Positions 1 to 5,621 of a stretch of DNA of 9,798 bases are shown here, one piece after another (the stretch's first letter is position 1; each line of letters opens with the position of its first letter). Location: the NCBI GenBank assembly GCA_030611185.1, contig JAUWQG010000028.1, forward strand, positions 1 through 9,798, read 5' to 3'. Source of the stretch: Nitrososphaerota archaeon (lineage in GTDB: Archaea; Thermoproteota; Nitrososphaeria; Nitrososphaerales; Nitrosopumilaceae). Made by a program: the position numbers and the translations under genes. The notes beneath the pieces were generated by a model. It was not told the DNA's origin, ran no database searches, and saw only the letters and a program-made list of their open reading frames with translations.

Positions 1-373
1 TCTTATCGCAACTGCAGCATATGGCTCTGAGATGGCACCACAAGTCCAATTCTTGAGAGAGATTCGTGACAATAAGGTGATGAGTACAGAGTCAGGTGTG
101 TCATTTATGACAGGATTTAATCAGTTCTATTATTCATTCTCACCAGTAGTTGCAGACTATGAGAGAGAGAATCCATTGTTTAAGGAAGCAGTTAAGATTG
201 GATTAACGCCAATGTTATCATCATTATCAATTCTTTCAGCAGTTGATGTAGATTCAGAGCAAGAAATGCTAGGTTATGGTATTGCAATAATCATGGCAAA
301 TATTGGAATGTACTTGGGCGCTCCTGCAATTGTGATTTATGGTATTAAAAAAGCAAATCTAGTTAGGTTTTAA
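1..373 (+). CDS. CFI-box C-terminal domain protein, 3' part (5' end outside window)
   Basis: The frame is open to the left edge (first full codon at base 2), so 123 C-terminal residues are visible and the true start lies outside. They begin inside a recognisable CFI-box: LIATAAYGSEMAPQVQFLRE (the preceding C/F residues would be just off the edge), followed by RDN, FYYSFSPVVADYE and two hydrophobic stretches at about visible residues 62-80 and 89-115 that could span or anchor in a membrane. In thaumarchaea this domain typically ends longer, often secreted or surface-exposed proteins; its biochemical role is not established as far as I know. The ATG at 32 sits within the conserved motif and is not a start. 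A small zinc-ribbon gene follows after 13 bases, probably in the same transcript. The domain call is fairly secure; the identity of the whole protein cannot be told from here. Confidence 0.8.
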   Translation, partial: LIATAAYGSEMAPQVQFLREIRDNKVMSTESGVSFMTGFNQFYYSFSPVVADYERENPLFKEAVKIGLTPMLSSLSILSAVDVDSEQEMLGYGIAIIMANIGMYLGAPAIVIYGIKKANLVRF

Positions 374-386
374 TCTCAATATCAAA

Positions 387-545
387 ATGACAAAAACTAT
401 GGGAAAACTAACAAGGAATCTCAGAATTTGCGGAGAGTGTGGGATTGTTTACACATCAGTTAGCTTTGAAAAATATATAGATGAATGTCCTATTTGTCAT
501 TCCAAAAGATTCGAAGCACTTTCACTAGAATCTGGAAACCAATAG
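387..545 (+). CDS. Small zinc-ribbon protein (52 aa), function unknown
   Basis: A 52-codon frame from ATG 387 to TAG 543-545, starting 13 bases after the CFI-box gene on the same strand. The protein carries two cysteine knuckles, C15-G-E-C18 and C34-P-I-C37, separated by 15 residues. This is the layout of a rubredoxin-like or transcription-factor-type zinc ribbon, with a basic N-terminus (K3, K7, R10, R13). Such mini-ribbons are common in thaumarchaea and may bind nucleic acid or proteins, but no specific function can be assigned. An in-frame ATG at 399 would give a 48-residue version starting MGKLTRN and keeps both knuckles; neither start has a clear Shine-Dalgarno site. The real coding nature rests on the paired CxxC motifs, the tight spacing to its neighbour and the absence of any other gene here. 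Confidence 0.75.
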   Translation: MTKTMGKLTRNLRICGECGIVYTSVSFEKYIDECPICHSKRFEALSLESGNQ

Positions 546-564
546 AAAATTCTAGTTTTCTGAG

Positions 565-570
565 TTTATT
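565..570 (+). promoter_or_regulatory. Putative TATA box of the thioredoxin gene
   Basis: TTTATT at 565-570 lies about 32 bases before the ATG at 600. An archaeal start site about 26 bases downstream would fall near 594, giving an almost leaderless mRNA, consistent with the lack of a Shine-Dalgarno site. A T6 run at 579-584 just downstream could also help end the preceding transcript. Confidence 0.4.
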
Positions 571-599
571 GACATAGATTTTTTAGTAGAATTAATCAG

Positions 600-1007
600 A
601 TGGATTTATTGTCTGAGGATCCAGAAATTGAAAAGATAAAGCAAGAAAAACTCGAAGCAATGATTAGACAGCAAAATCAACCACAGATTGAACCTGGAAT
701 TGTTGAACTTGATGCATCTAATTTTGATCAAATAATCTCTGCTGAAAATCCTACTCTAGTAGATTTTTGGGCTGAATGGTGCGGTCCATGTAAAATGATG
801 CACCCCATATTTGAGAGCCTATATAAAAAATATCCAAAAATAAAATTTGCTCGTGTAAATGTTGATCTAAATCAAAATATTTCTATGAGATTTAGCGTAC
901 AATCAATTCCTACTTTTATCATGTTCAAATCAGGACAAATTATTGATAAGATGATGGGAGCAGTCGGAGCACCAGGAATTCATATGATCTGTAAAAAACA
1001 TTCCTAA
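600..1007 (+). CDS. trxA: Thioredoxin-fold protein with WCGPC active site and N-terminal extension
   Basis: A 135-residue protein with a complete thioredoxin domain (about residues 33-135). It has the classical W60-C-G-P-C64 dithiol site after the PTLVDFWAEW strand, the cis-proline loop S102-I-P-T105, and the TFIMFKSGQ strand. C61 would attack substrate disulfides and C64 resolve them, so a cytosolic disulfide-reductase role is expected, fed by a thioredoxin reductase encoded elsewhere. There is no signal peptide. The first 30 residues are an added charged and Gln-rich segment (SEDPEIEKIKQEKLEAMIRQ), predicted helical and resembling the N-terminal helix of PDCD5-type archaeal proteins; this is a look-alike observation, not a domain call. 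A further free cysteine, C131, sits near the C-terminus. It has its own likely promoter and is convergent with infB, 49 bases apart. Confidence 0.93.
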   Translation: MDLLSEDPEIEKIKQEKLEAMIRQQNQPQIEPGIVELDASNFDQIISAENPTLVDFWAEWCGPCKMMHPIFESLYKKYPKIKFARVNVDLNQNISMRFSVQSIPTFIMFKSGQIIDKMMGAVGAPGIHMICKKHS

Positions 1008-1028
1008 AAAAATCCATTACATAAAAAA
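1006..1028 (-). terminator. Putative T-run terminator after infB
   Basis: On the minus strand downstream of the infB stop there are two T-runs, six Ts at 1028-1023 and seven Ts at 1012-1006, the second reaching the convergent thioredoxin stop. Archaeal RNA polymerase commonly terminates at such T-stretches without a hairpin. No strong stem is visible here. Confidence 0.45.
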
Positions 1029-1056
1029 TTAGATAAGTCGTAAAAGAATTTCAAAT

Positions 1057-2838
1057 CTAGTATGCATAAGCTGCATCACGTTTTCTTTGAATTTCTACTA
1101 TTTCATTTAATACTTTAGTTTCTTCAGGGCCAAGCTTGTGTGCAAATTTACCAAGAAGTTGTTTTGCCTCATGAGATGGTGGAAAAGTGTAAAAAATATC
1201 TTCTTCAAATATTTGTCTTCCAATTGTAACATCTTGAACCGAGCATGCAACTTCTTGTCCAGTTTTTGCAGAAGTTACAGTTTTCCCCTTGTGTTGTAAC
1301 TGGTGAACTCTACCAACGCTTCTTCCGTCTTTGTTCATAAAGGGAATTTTATGTCGAAGTTCACCTGCATCAACTTGAATTCCAAATACGGCAGGATTGT
1401 TGTTTCGAAAAACATATCCCTTTAGAAATTTAAATTTGGATATTGGAGTAAATTCTGCAAAAATTGCATCCTCCTCATGTGCAGTATCTTCCTCTACCCA
1501 TGCATTGTAATTATCAATTAAACTGTAAATTACCTTGTCCTCAAAGATTCGAATATGACTATTCTCAGATTCTTCTTTTGCATCAGGTAATATCTTGACA
1601 TTAAATGCTAGAATTACTCCAAGATGTCGGTCCTTTTCTTTTATGGCCTTGGATTCCATGACATCTCGGCGATTAACGGGTCCAATATCGGCCTTTGCTA
1701 CTGCCACTTGAGAACGCCTGAGCATCTCAATTACGGCCTCAAGAGAGCCTATTGTATCACATTTTAGAATAACTCCATCAGTTTCAGTATCGACGAAAAC
1801 TGATTTCATTTCTGATTCAATTAACTGAGTGTACTTTTTGATATCCTCCTCATTTGATGCAACATACAATGTACTTCCTGGCAATACACCCTCAAGATCA
1901 GGAGATGCAATTTTTAGTCCTGCTGCGGCATCAACTTGGTCTACAGGTTTGAATTTATCACGTGGATCTCGCATCTCATCAAGAGGTTTTGGTAAAAGAA
2001 TTGCTTTGAGTTTTGTTACAACTACTGAATCTCTTTTGGCAACAACAATACTATCACTTTTTTTGATACTTCCATCAATCAAAATAATATTAGCGGATTG
2101 CCCTAGACCTACTTCATCATTAACTTCAAGAACTATTCCCCGAGGGTCTTTTTCCTCTTGGTCTAATCTTTTCTGGAGATATTGTTGAGTTAAGCCAATT
2201 AGTACTGCTAGTAATTCAGGAATTCCTACTCCTGATCTAGCAGAAATTGGAACAATTGCAATTTCTGATTTAAAGTCCTTTACTCGATGAAATGCTTCAG
2301 ATTGATATCCCAAAATGGAAAGAGTGCCTACAACATCATAAATTTTTTGATCAAGATCATTTTGAATCGATTGGTCTTGTTCCTTAATTGCCTTTGAGAT
2401 GGATTTCGTCTCAGATTTTCGCCAGCCAGATAATTGATCACATTTGTTTAGAGCAACAACAAAGGGAACTTTTCTGCTTTGTAAAATTTTCAAGCTCTCA
2501 TTTGTTTGAGGTTGAAATCCTCGATTTACATCAACTACTAAGATTGCAATGTCTGCAGCCGATCCTCCCCTTGCTCTAAGGTTTGTAAATACTTCGTGTC
2601 CGGGAGTATCAATAACTAAAAGTCCTGGAACTTTAGATTCAGATTTCTCTAAATTATTGTATAATGGACCACATGTCTCTTTGATTGTTTCAGTTGGAAG
2701 AAAACTAGCCCCAATATGTTGAGTAATTCCACCAGCTTCTCTACCTTGAACACCAGTACCTCTAATTCTATCTAGAAGAGATGTTTTACCAGAGTCTACG
2801 TGACCTAGAACTACCACAATGGGCTGACGAATTTGCAA
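1057..2838 (-). CDS. infB: Translation initiation factor aIF5B (IF-2 homologue)
   Basis: A 593-residue GTPase of usual archaeal aIF5B length. It promotes ribosomal subunit joining and placement of initiator tRNA. The G-domain motifs are intact: G1 GHVDSGKT (12-19), switch I GGITQHIGA (36-44) with T39, G3 DTPGH (77-81), G4 NKCD (131-134) and G5 SA (199-200). Domain II beta-barrel follows from about 230, then domain III and a C-terminal domain IV barrel from about 460. The start is TTG at 2838: it gives the canonical MxIRQPIVVVLGHVD N-terminus and is preceded by GTGATC (2843-2848), which overlaps the ndk stop. The gap to ndk is only six bases, so translation is probably coupled. No intein or frameshift is seen. 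It is the last gene of the rpl7ae-rps28e-rpl24e-ndk-infB cluster, an arrangement found in many archaea. Confidence 0.98.
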   Translation of the reverse strand: MQIRQPIVVVLGHVDSGKTSLLDRIRGTGVQGREAGGITQHIGASFLPTETIKETCGPLYNNLEKSESKVPGLLVIDTPGHEVFTNLRARGGSAADIAILVVDVNRGFQPQTNESLKILQSRKVPFVVALNKCDQLSGWRKSETKSISKAIKEQDQSIQNDLDQKIYDVVGTLSILGYQSEAFHRVKDFKSEIAIVPISARSGVGIPELLAVLIGLTQQYLQKRLDQEEKDPRGIVLEVNDEVGLGQSANIILIDGSIKKSDSIVVAKRDSVVVTKLKAILLPKPLDEMRDPRDKFKPVDQVDAAAGLKIASPDLEGVLPGSTLYVASNEEDIKKYTQLIESEMKSVFVDTETDGVILKCDTIGSLEAVIEMLRRSQVAVAKADIGPVNRRDVMESKAIKEKDRHLGVILAFNVKILPDAKEESENSHIRIFEDKVIYSLIDNYNAWVEEDTAHEEDAIFAEFTPISKFKFLKGYVFRNNNPAVFGIQVDAGELRHKIPFMNKDGRSVGRVHQLQHKGKTVTSAKTGQEVACSVQDVTIGRQIFEEDIFYTFPPSHEAKQLLGKFAHKLGPEETKVLNEIVEIQRKRDAAYAY

Positions 2839-2842
2839 ATCA

Positions 2843-2848
2843 GATCAC
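2843..2848 (-). promoter_or_regulatory. Shine-Dalgarno site of infB, overlapping the ndk stop
   Basis: GTGATC on the minus strand matches the anti-SD complement GGAGGTGATC. It sits four bases before the TTG start of infB and contains part of the TGA stop of ndk (2847-2845). A ribosome finishing ndk therefore covers the infB initiation site. This supports the unusual TTG start. Confidence 0.7.
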
Positions 2849-3246
2849 TCAAATGCTACCCTCGATTCGTGATCAAAGCTTTCTTGGGAATCAGATGCAT
2901 GAATGATGTTATCAGTAAATCCAAGTCCAAAATCACCACGGATTGAACCTGGTGCTGCTTCAAATGATTTTGTAGATCCTATCATTATTCTTGTAGTTGC
3001 AATTGCGTTGTTTCCTTCAATAATGGCAACAACTACAGGGCCTGATGTGATAAATGATGTTAGTTCACCAAAAAATGGTTTGTCTTTGTGAACACCGTAG
3101 AAGTTTTCTGCCTGCTCTTTTGAAAATGTAAATAGTTTTAGTTTTACAAGTTTGAATCCTTTTCTTTCAAATCTTACAATTACCTCACCAGTAAGATTTC
3201 TAGCTACTGCATCAGGTTTTACAATGAAAAGTGATTGTTCGGTCAA
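2845..3246 (-). CDS. ndk: Nucleoside diphosphate kinase
   Basis: A 133-residue NDK, close to the normal family length. It transfers the gamma-phosphate between nucleoside triphosphates and diphosphates through a phosphohistidine. Visible family residues are K10 in FIVKPDAV, Y50, H53, R86, T92, R103 in GSIRGDFG, N113, and the catalytic H116 in NIIHASDS. The start is TTG at 3246, giving MTEQSLFIVKPDAV, which is right at the family N-terminus. It shares the four bases TTGA (3243-3246) with the TGA stop of rpl24e, so initiation is probably coupled to L24e termination. Its place between ribosomal proteins and aIF5B is a known archaeal arrangement and may serve GTP supply to translation (inference). 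The C-terminus ends HESRVAFE, with no extra domain. Confidence 0.97.
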   Translation of the reverse strand: MTEQSLFIVKPDAVARNLTGEVIVRFERKGFKLVKLKLFTFSKEQAENFYGVHKDKPFFGELTSFITSGPVVVAIIEGNNAIATTRIMIGSTKSFEAAPGSIRGDFGLGFTDNIIHASDSQESFDHESRVAFE

Positions 3247-3449
3247 CGCTTCTTTTGTTTAATTCCGCCTTTAACATATTTTTTAGTCCACTTTAGTTTT
3301 CTTGGATCACGTTTTAGTTCAAGGGCATTTTTTTTACATTTTGCAGAACAAAACCATAAAACGGTTCCATCATTTTTTGCAAACATAGTTCCTGATCCTT
3401 TTGCAACTGCTCTATCACAAAAATTACATGGTTTTACTAAAAGACTCAT
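3243..3449 (-). CDS. rpl24e: Ribosomal protein L24e
   Basis: A 68-residue large-subunit protein with the L24e zinc finger C8-x2-C11 and C34-x3-C38, followed by a strongly basic tail (LKRDPRKLKWTKKYVKGG). The motif WFCSAKCKKNAL is diagnostic of the family. The ATG at 3449 is preceded by a strong AGGTGA Shine-Dalgarno site five bases away. The stop codon overlaps the start of ndk as TTGA. It lies nine bases after rps28e. L24e sits at the subunit interface of archaeal and eukaryotic ribosomes. No anomaly is seen. Confidence 0.97.
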   Translation of the reverse strand: MSLLVKPCNFCDRAVAKGSGTMFAKNDGTVLWFCSAKCKKNALELKRDPRKLKWTKKYVKGGIKQKKR

Positions 3450-3454
3450 TTATT

Positions 3455-3460
3455 TCACCT
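3455..3460 (-). promoter_or_regulatory. Shine-Dalgarno site of rpl24e, overlapping the rps28e stop
   Basis: AGGTGA on the minus strand lies five bases before the rpl24e ATG; the AG is part of the rps28e TAG stop (3461-3459). Stop and ribosome-binding site are thus merged as TAGGTGA, the same design seen again at lsm/rpl37e. Confidence 0.75.
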
Positions 3461-3671
3461 ATTTGATCTTCTTTGCTTCTCGTTCTGTCTCTCGTAGCAT
3501 TAGAATTTCTCCTACTCTTACAGAACCTTTTACATTTCTGGTAAGAATTCTACCGCGGTCTTTACCATCAAGAACTTTAACTCTAACTTGTATAACTTCG
3601 CCGGCAATTCCTGTTCGGCCAACAATTTGAATAATTTCAGATTGAGTTACTTCGTCAGTTGTAGCACTCAT
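3459..3671 (-). CDS. rps28e: Ribosomal protein S28e
   Basis: A 70-residue small-subunit protein with an OB-fold. Family signatures include EIIQIVGRTGIAGEVIQVRV near the N-terminal part, GRILTRNVKGSVRVGEILML, and the conserved C-terminal acidic/basic end LRETEREAKKI. Length matches archaeal S28e. The start ATG at 3671 shares ATGA (3668-3671) with the TGA stop of rpl7ae, so it is probably translated by coupling. It is followed by rpl24e after nine bases. It belongs to the conserved rpl7ae-rps28e-rpl24e core of this operon. Confidence 0.97.
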   Translation of the reverse strand: MSATTDEVTQSEIIQIVGRTGIAGEVIQVRVKVLDGKDRGRILTRNVKGSVRVGEILMLRETEREAKKIK

Positions 3672-4054
3672 TGATCGGTCTTACCACCTTTAATTTTAGC
3701 AATTGATGATACAACCTGGTCTACAATATGTTGTGCATCACCAGCATCCAAAATTGCTGCAGCGGCAGAGGTAATATCAATACCTAAAGATTTTCCTAAT
3801 TCTTGTTTGCTTGGAACAAATGCATATGCTGCACCTTGTTCCTCACATAGGATTGGAAGGTGTGCTACTACCTCAGGGGGCTCTACATCTTCGGCTATAA
3901 CAACTAGTTTACTGGTACCGCGTTCGATTGCTTTAGTGGCCTCGTTTGTTCCTCTTTTTACTTTACCACTAGTAGCTGCAACTCTTACTGCTTCTAGAAT
4001 TGGATTAACTAAATCCTCTGGCGTTTCAAATTTTACATAATAAGCTTTACCCAT
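3668..4054 (-). CDS. rpl7ae: Ribosomal protein L7Ae, kink-turn RNA-binding protein
   Basis: A 128-residue L7Ae/L30e-fold protein. In archaea it serves three complexes: the large ribosomal subunit, box C/D and H/ACA guide RNPs, and RNase P. The kink-turn reading helix RGTNEATKAIERG (34-46, with N37, E38, K41) is intact, followed by LVVIAEDVEPPEVVAHLP and the loop LGKSLGI (86-92). The C-terminus carries a charged tail KIKGGKTDQ. ATG 4054 is preceded by GGTGAT at 4065-4060, five bases upstream. A TATA box about 55 bases upstream makes it the first gene of the cluster ending at infB. Its stop overlaps rps28e as ATGA. In Sulfolobus L7Ae has been reported to repress its own mRNA through a leader kink-turn; I could not draw one here. 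Confidence 0.98.
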   Translation of the reverse strand: MGKAYYVKFETPEDLVNPILEAVRVAATSGKVKRGTNEATKAIERGTSKLVVIAEDVEPPEVVAHLPILCEEQGAAYAFVPSKQELGKSLGIDITSAAAAILDAGDAQHIVDQVVSSIAKIKGGKTDQ

Positions 4055-4059
4055 ACATT

Positions 4060-4065
4060 ATCACC
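4060..4065 (-). promoter_or_regulatory. Shine-Dalgarno site of rpl7ae
   Basis: GGTGAT on the minus strand, five bases before the ATG at 4054, is a good match to the archaeal 16S rRNA 3' end. It fixes the rpl7ae start and shows that this mRNA, unlike several neighbours, has a leader of roughly 30 bases. Confidence 0.7.
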
Positions 4066-4105
4066 CTTGGGGATTATTCTCCATTCCCATCATGCGAGTG
4101 ATTGG

Positions 4106-4113
4106 TTTTAAAA
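4106..4113 (-). promoter_or_regulatory. Putative TATA box of the rpl7ae-infB operon
   Basis: The palindrome TTTTAAAA lies three bases beyond the glmM stop (TAA 4119-4117) and about 55 bases upstream of rpl7ae. Transcription would start near 4083 and give a leader of about 30 bases that includes the GGTGAT site. The other strand has no gene downstream in this direction, so it is assigned to the minus strand. No clear BRE can be distinguished. Confidence 0.55.
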
Positions 4114-4116
4114 GTG

Positions 4117-5466
4117 TTATCTGGAAATGATTGATTTTGCTTTTTGGAGGTATTCTGACATTAGTGAGTCTAGTTTTTCTTGGGATTCAGATTCGCCATA
4201 GATTCTAATTATTGGTTCTGTTCCACTTGGTCTAATCATCACCCAGTTCTTTGGATTATTTGAAATTTTTATTCCATCGGTTGTATCAGAATTTGGAAAC
4301 TCTTCTTTTAGGGAATGAATCAATTTTTTTGCGTCTTCTGAAGAGCAATTGACTTTATCCTTTGTAGTAAAAGATGGTGGAAGAGCGTTTACTTTTTGAG
4401 ATAATGATTCTTCTGATGAGGCCAATAAATCTAGCATTAATGCTAGAGTCATACATCCATCTCTCACTTGATTGTGAGGGCCAAACATGAATCCACCATT
4501 TTCTTCAAATCCAATAAGAGCATTAATTGGAACCATTTTGCGAGAAACTTCAACGCTTCCAACTTTGGTTCGAATCACTTTAGAATTAAATTCACTGGCA
4601 ATATTTTCAATATTAGAGCCAGAATTCAAACAAGTAACTACTATAGATTTGGGGGTTTTTTGCAAGATGTGTTTAGTCAAAACTAGTGCAGATTTATCTC
4701 CAGTTAGAATTTTACCTTTATTATCACAGAAAATACTTCTGTCACCATCCCCGTCAAATGCAATTCCAAGGTCTGCATTGTTTTCCTGAACAACTTTGGA
4801 AAGAACTTGTAGGTTTTGTGGAGTTGGTTCTGAACCTCTACCAGGAAATGAACCGTCAATTTTTTCATTTATTAAAAATATTTCGCATTCTAGATTTTTA
4901 CAAAAAATTGGCGCAGATACTGCTTGTGCACCGTTTCCTAAATCTAGTACAACTTTGAATTTTTTAGATTTAATTTTTTCTGAATCAATGTGGGATAAAA
5001 TTCCCTGAACATAAACTTCAATTGCTTTTTTCTCTGTACCTGTAATTCCCCATTTTGGAGGATTTTTTATCCAAGTTTTTTCAAGGTAGATATCTTCAAT
5101 AATTAATTCATCTTCTCTAGGAATTTCTACTCCGTCTTTTGCTGCAGGTTTAACTCCATTGTATTGAGGAGGATTATGCGATGCAGTGATCATTATTCCT
5201 CCATTATAACCCAATTTTTTTACTGCATATTCAAGACAAGGAGTTGGAACAAGTCCCGCGTTGTTACAATCTATTCCACAATAGTTTAATGCCGAACAAA
5301 TGGTTTTAGTAATAATTGGACTTGAATCTCGTCCATCATAACCAACAAGGATTGGTCCCTCTTTGAAATAGGTTGCAATAGCTAATGTCATGTCATGAAC
5401 AAATTCTAATGAGAAATCTTCCTTGAAAACACCACGAATTCCGTTTGTTCCAAAAAATTTTGCCAT
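4117..5466 (-). CDS. glmM: Phosphoglucosamine mutase / phosphomannomutase family (archaeal GlmM)
   Basis: A 449-residue alpha-D-phosphohexomutase with all four domains. Numbered from the ATG at 5466, it has FFGTNGIRGV (4-13), the phosphoserine loop TASHNPP with S96, the metal loop DGDGDR (238-243), the sugar loop GFEENGGF (319-326) and the phosphate-binding RPSGTEP (412-418). The EENGG sugar loop and HNQVRDGCMT segment resemble archaeal GlmM, which makes glucosamine-1-phosphate for UDP-GlcNAc and N-glycan or surface polymer synthesis; a phosphomannomutase role cannot be excluded. A TTG at 5478 would add four residues, but I prefer the ATG at 5466: it gives the family N-terminus, and the likely TATA box lies only about 10 bases from the TTG. 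It is divergent from tRNA-Leu and followed by a separate promoter for rpl7ae. Confidence 0.92.
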   Translation of the reverse strand: MAKFFGTNGIRGVFKEDFSLEFVHDMTLAIATYFKEGPILVGYDGRDSSPIITKTICSALNYCGIDCNNAGLVPTPCLEYAVKKLGYNGGIMITASHNPPQYNGVKPAAKDGVEIPREDELIIEDIYLEKTWIKNPPKWGITGTEKKAIEVYVQGILSHIDSEKIKSKKFKVVLDLGNGAQAVSAPIFCKNLECEIFLINEKIDGSFPGRGSEPTPQNLQVLSKVVQENNADLGIAFDGDGDRSIFCDNKGKILTGDKSALVLTKHILQKTPKSIVVTCLNSGSNIENIASEFNSKVIRTKVGSVEVSRKMVPINALIGFEENGGFMFGPHNQVRDGCMTLALMLDLLASSEESLSQKVNALPPSFTTKDKVNCSSEDAKKLIHSLKEEFPNSDTTDGIKISNNPKNWVMIRPSGTEPIIRIYGESESQEKLDSLMSEYLQKAKSIISR

Positions 5467-5482
5467 GCTTATGTTCAATAAT

Positions 5483-5492
5483 AGATAAATTT
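5483..5492. promoter_or_regulatory. Putative shared (bidirectional) TATA region for glmM and tRNA-Leu
   Basis: The only AT box in the 47 bases between the glmM ATG (5466) and tRNA-Leu (5514) is AGATAAATTT with a palindromic AAATTT core at 5487-5492. The core centre is about 24 bases from the glmM ATG and about 24 bases from the first tRNA base. The spacing suits a leaderless glmM transcript and a tRNA transcript beginning at or very near the mature 5' end. The assignment comes from position and composition only. Confidence 0.5.
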
Positions 5493-5513
5493 GTGTCTAG
5501 TGGCAAAATCGTT

Positions 5514-5598
5514 GCGGGAGTCGCCCAGCCTGGCCAAAGGCGTAGGGCTTAGGACCCTATCTCTCAGGAGTTCGTGGGTTCGAATCCCACCTCCCGCA
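5514..5598 (+). tRNA. tRNA-Leu, anticodon UAG
   Basis: An 85-base class II tRNA without intron. The acceptor stem is perfect, GCGGGAG (5514-5520) with CTCCCGC (5591-5597), and the discriminator is A5598, as expected for leucine. The anticodon stem TAGGG/CCCTA (5543-5547/5555-5559) encloses the loop CTTAGGA, giving anticodon TAG at 5550-5552, which reads CUA and probably other CUN codons. A long variable arm (5560-5573, with CTC/GAG pairing) supports Leu. The T arm is GTGGG-TTCGAAT-CCCAC (5574-5590). CCA is not encoded. It is divergent from glmM, and the next gene starts only 23 bases downstream. Confidence 0.97.
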
Positions 5599-5621
5599 CT
5601 CTAAATCTTAATTTTCTGTGA

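Noticed and set aside
32..373. A separate 113-residue gene beginning at ATG 32
   Set aside because: The frame is open to the left edge and the bases before 32 encode LIATAAYGSE, the CFI-box itself, so ATG 32 is internal methionine of a longer protein.
1829..2579. Plus-strand frames at 1829-2188 and 2388-2579
   Set aside because: They lie antisense within the conserved aIF5B gene and show no recognisable domain or ribosome-binding site.
3235..3630. 131-residue plus-strand frame opposite rpl24e and rps28e
   Set aside because: It is antisense to two certain ribosomal genes, has no family-like motif, and is Phe/Ser/Arg-rich as expected of the complement of basic coding sequence.
4055..4105. Kink-turn for L7Ae autoregulation in the rpl7ae leader
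   Set aside because: The minus-strand leader (about 30 bases) can form only weak 3-bp stems such as GGA/TCC or CCC/GGG. I found no stem-bulge with tandem G-A pairs, so no k-turn is annotated.
4468..5008. Four overlapping plus-strand frames within glmM
   Set aside because: They overlap one another in different frames and are antisense to a gene with all catalytic motifs intact; they are shadows.
5466..5478. TTG 5478 as start of glmM
   Set aside because: It adds only MNIS before the family N-terminus, has no Shine-Dalgarno site, and lies about 10 bases from the likely TATA box, upstream of any plausible transcription start. ATG 5466 is preferred.
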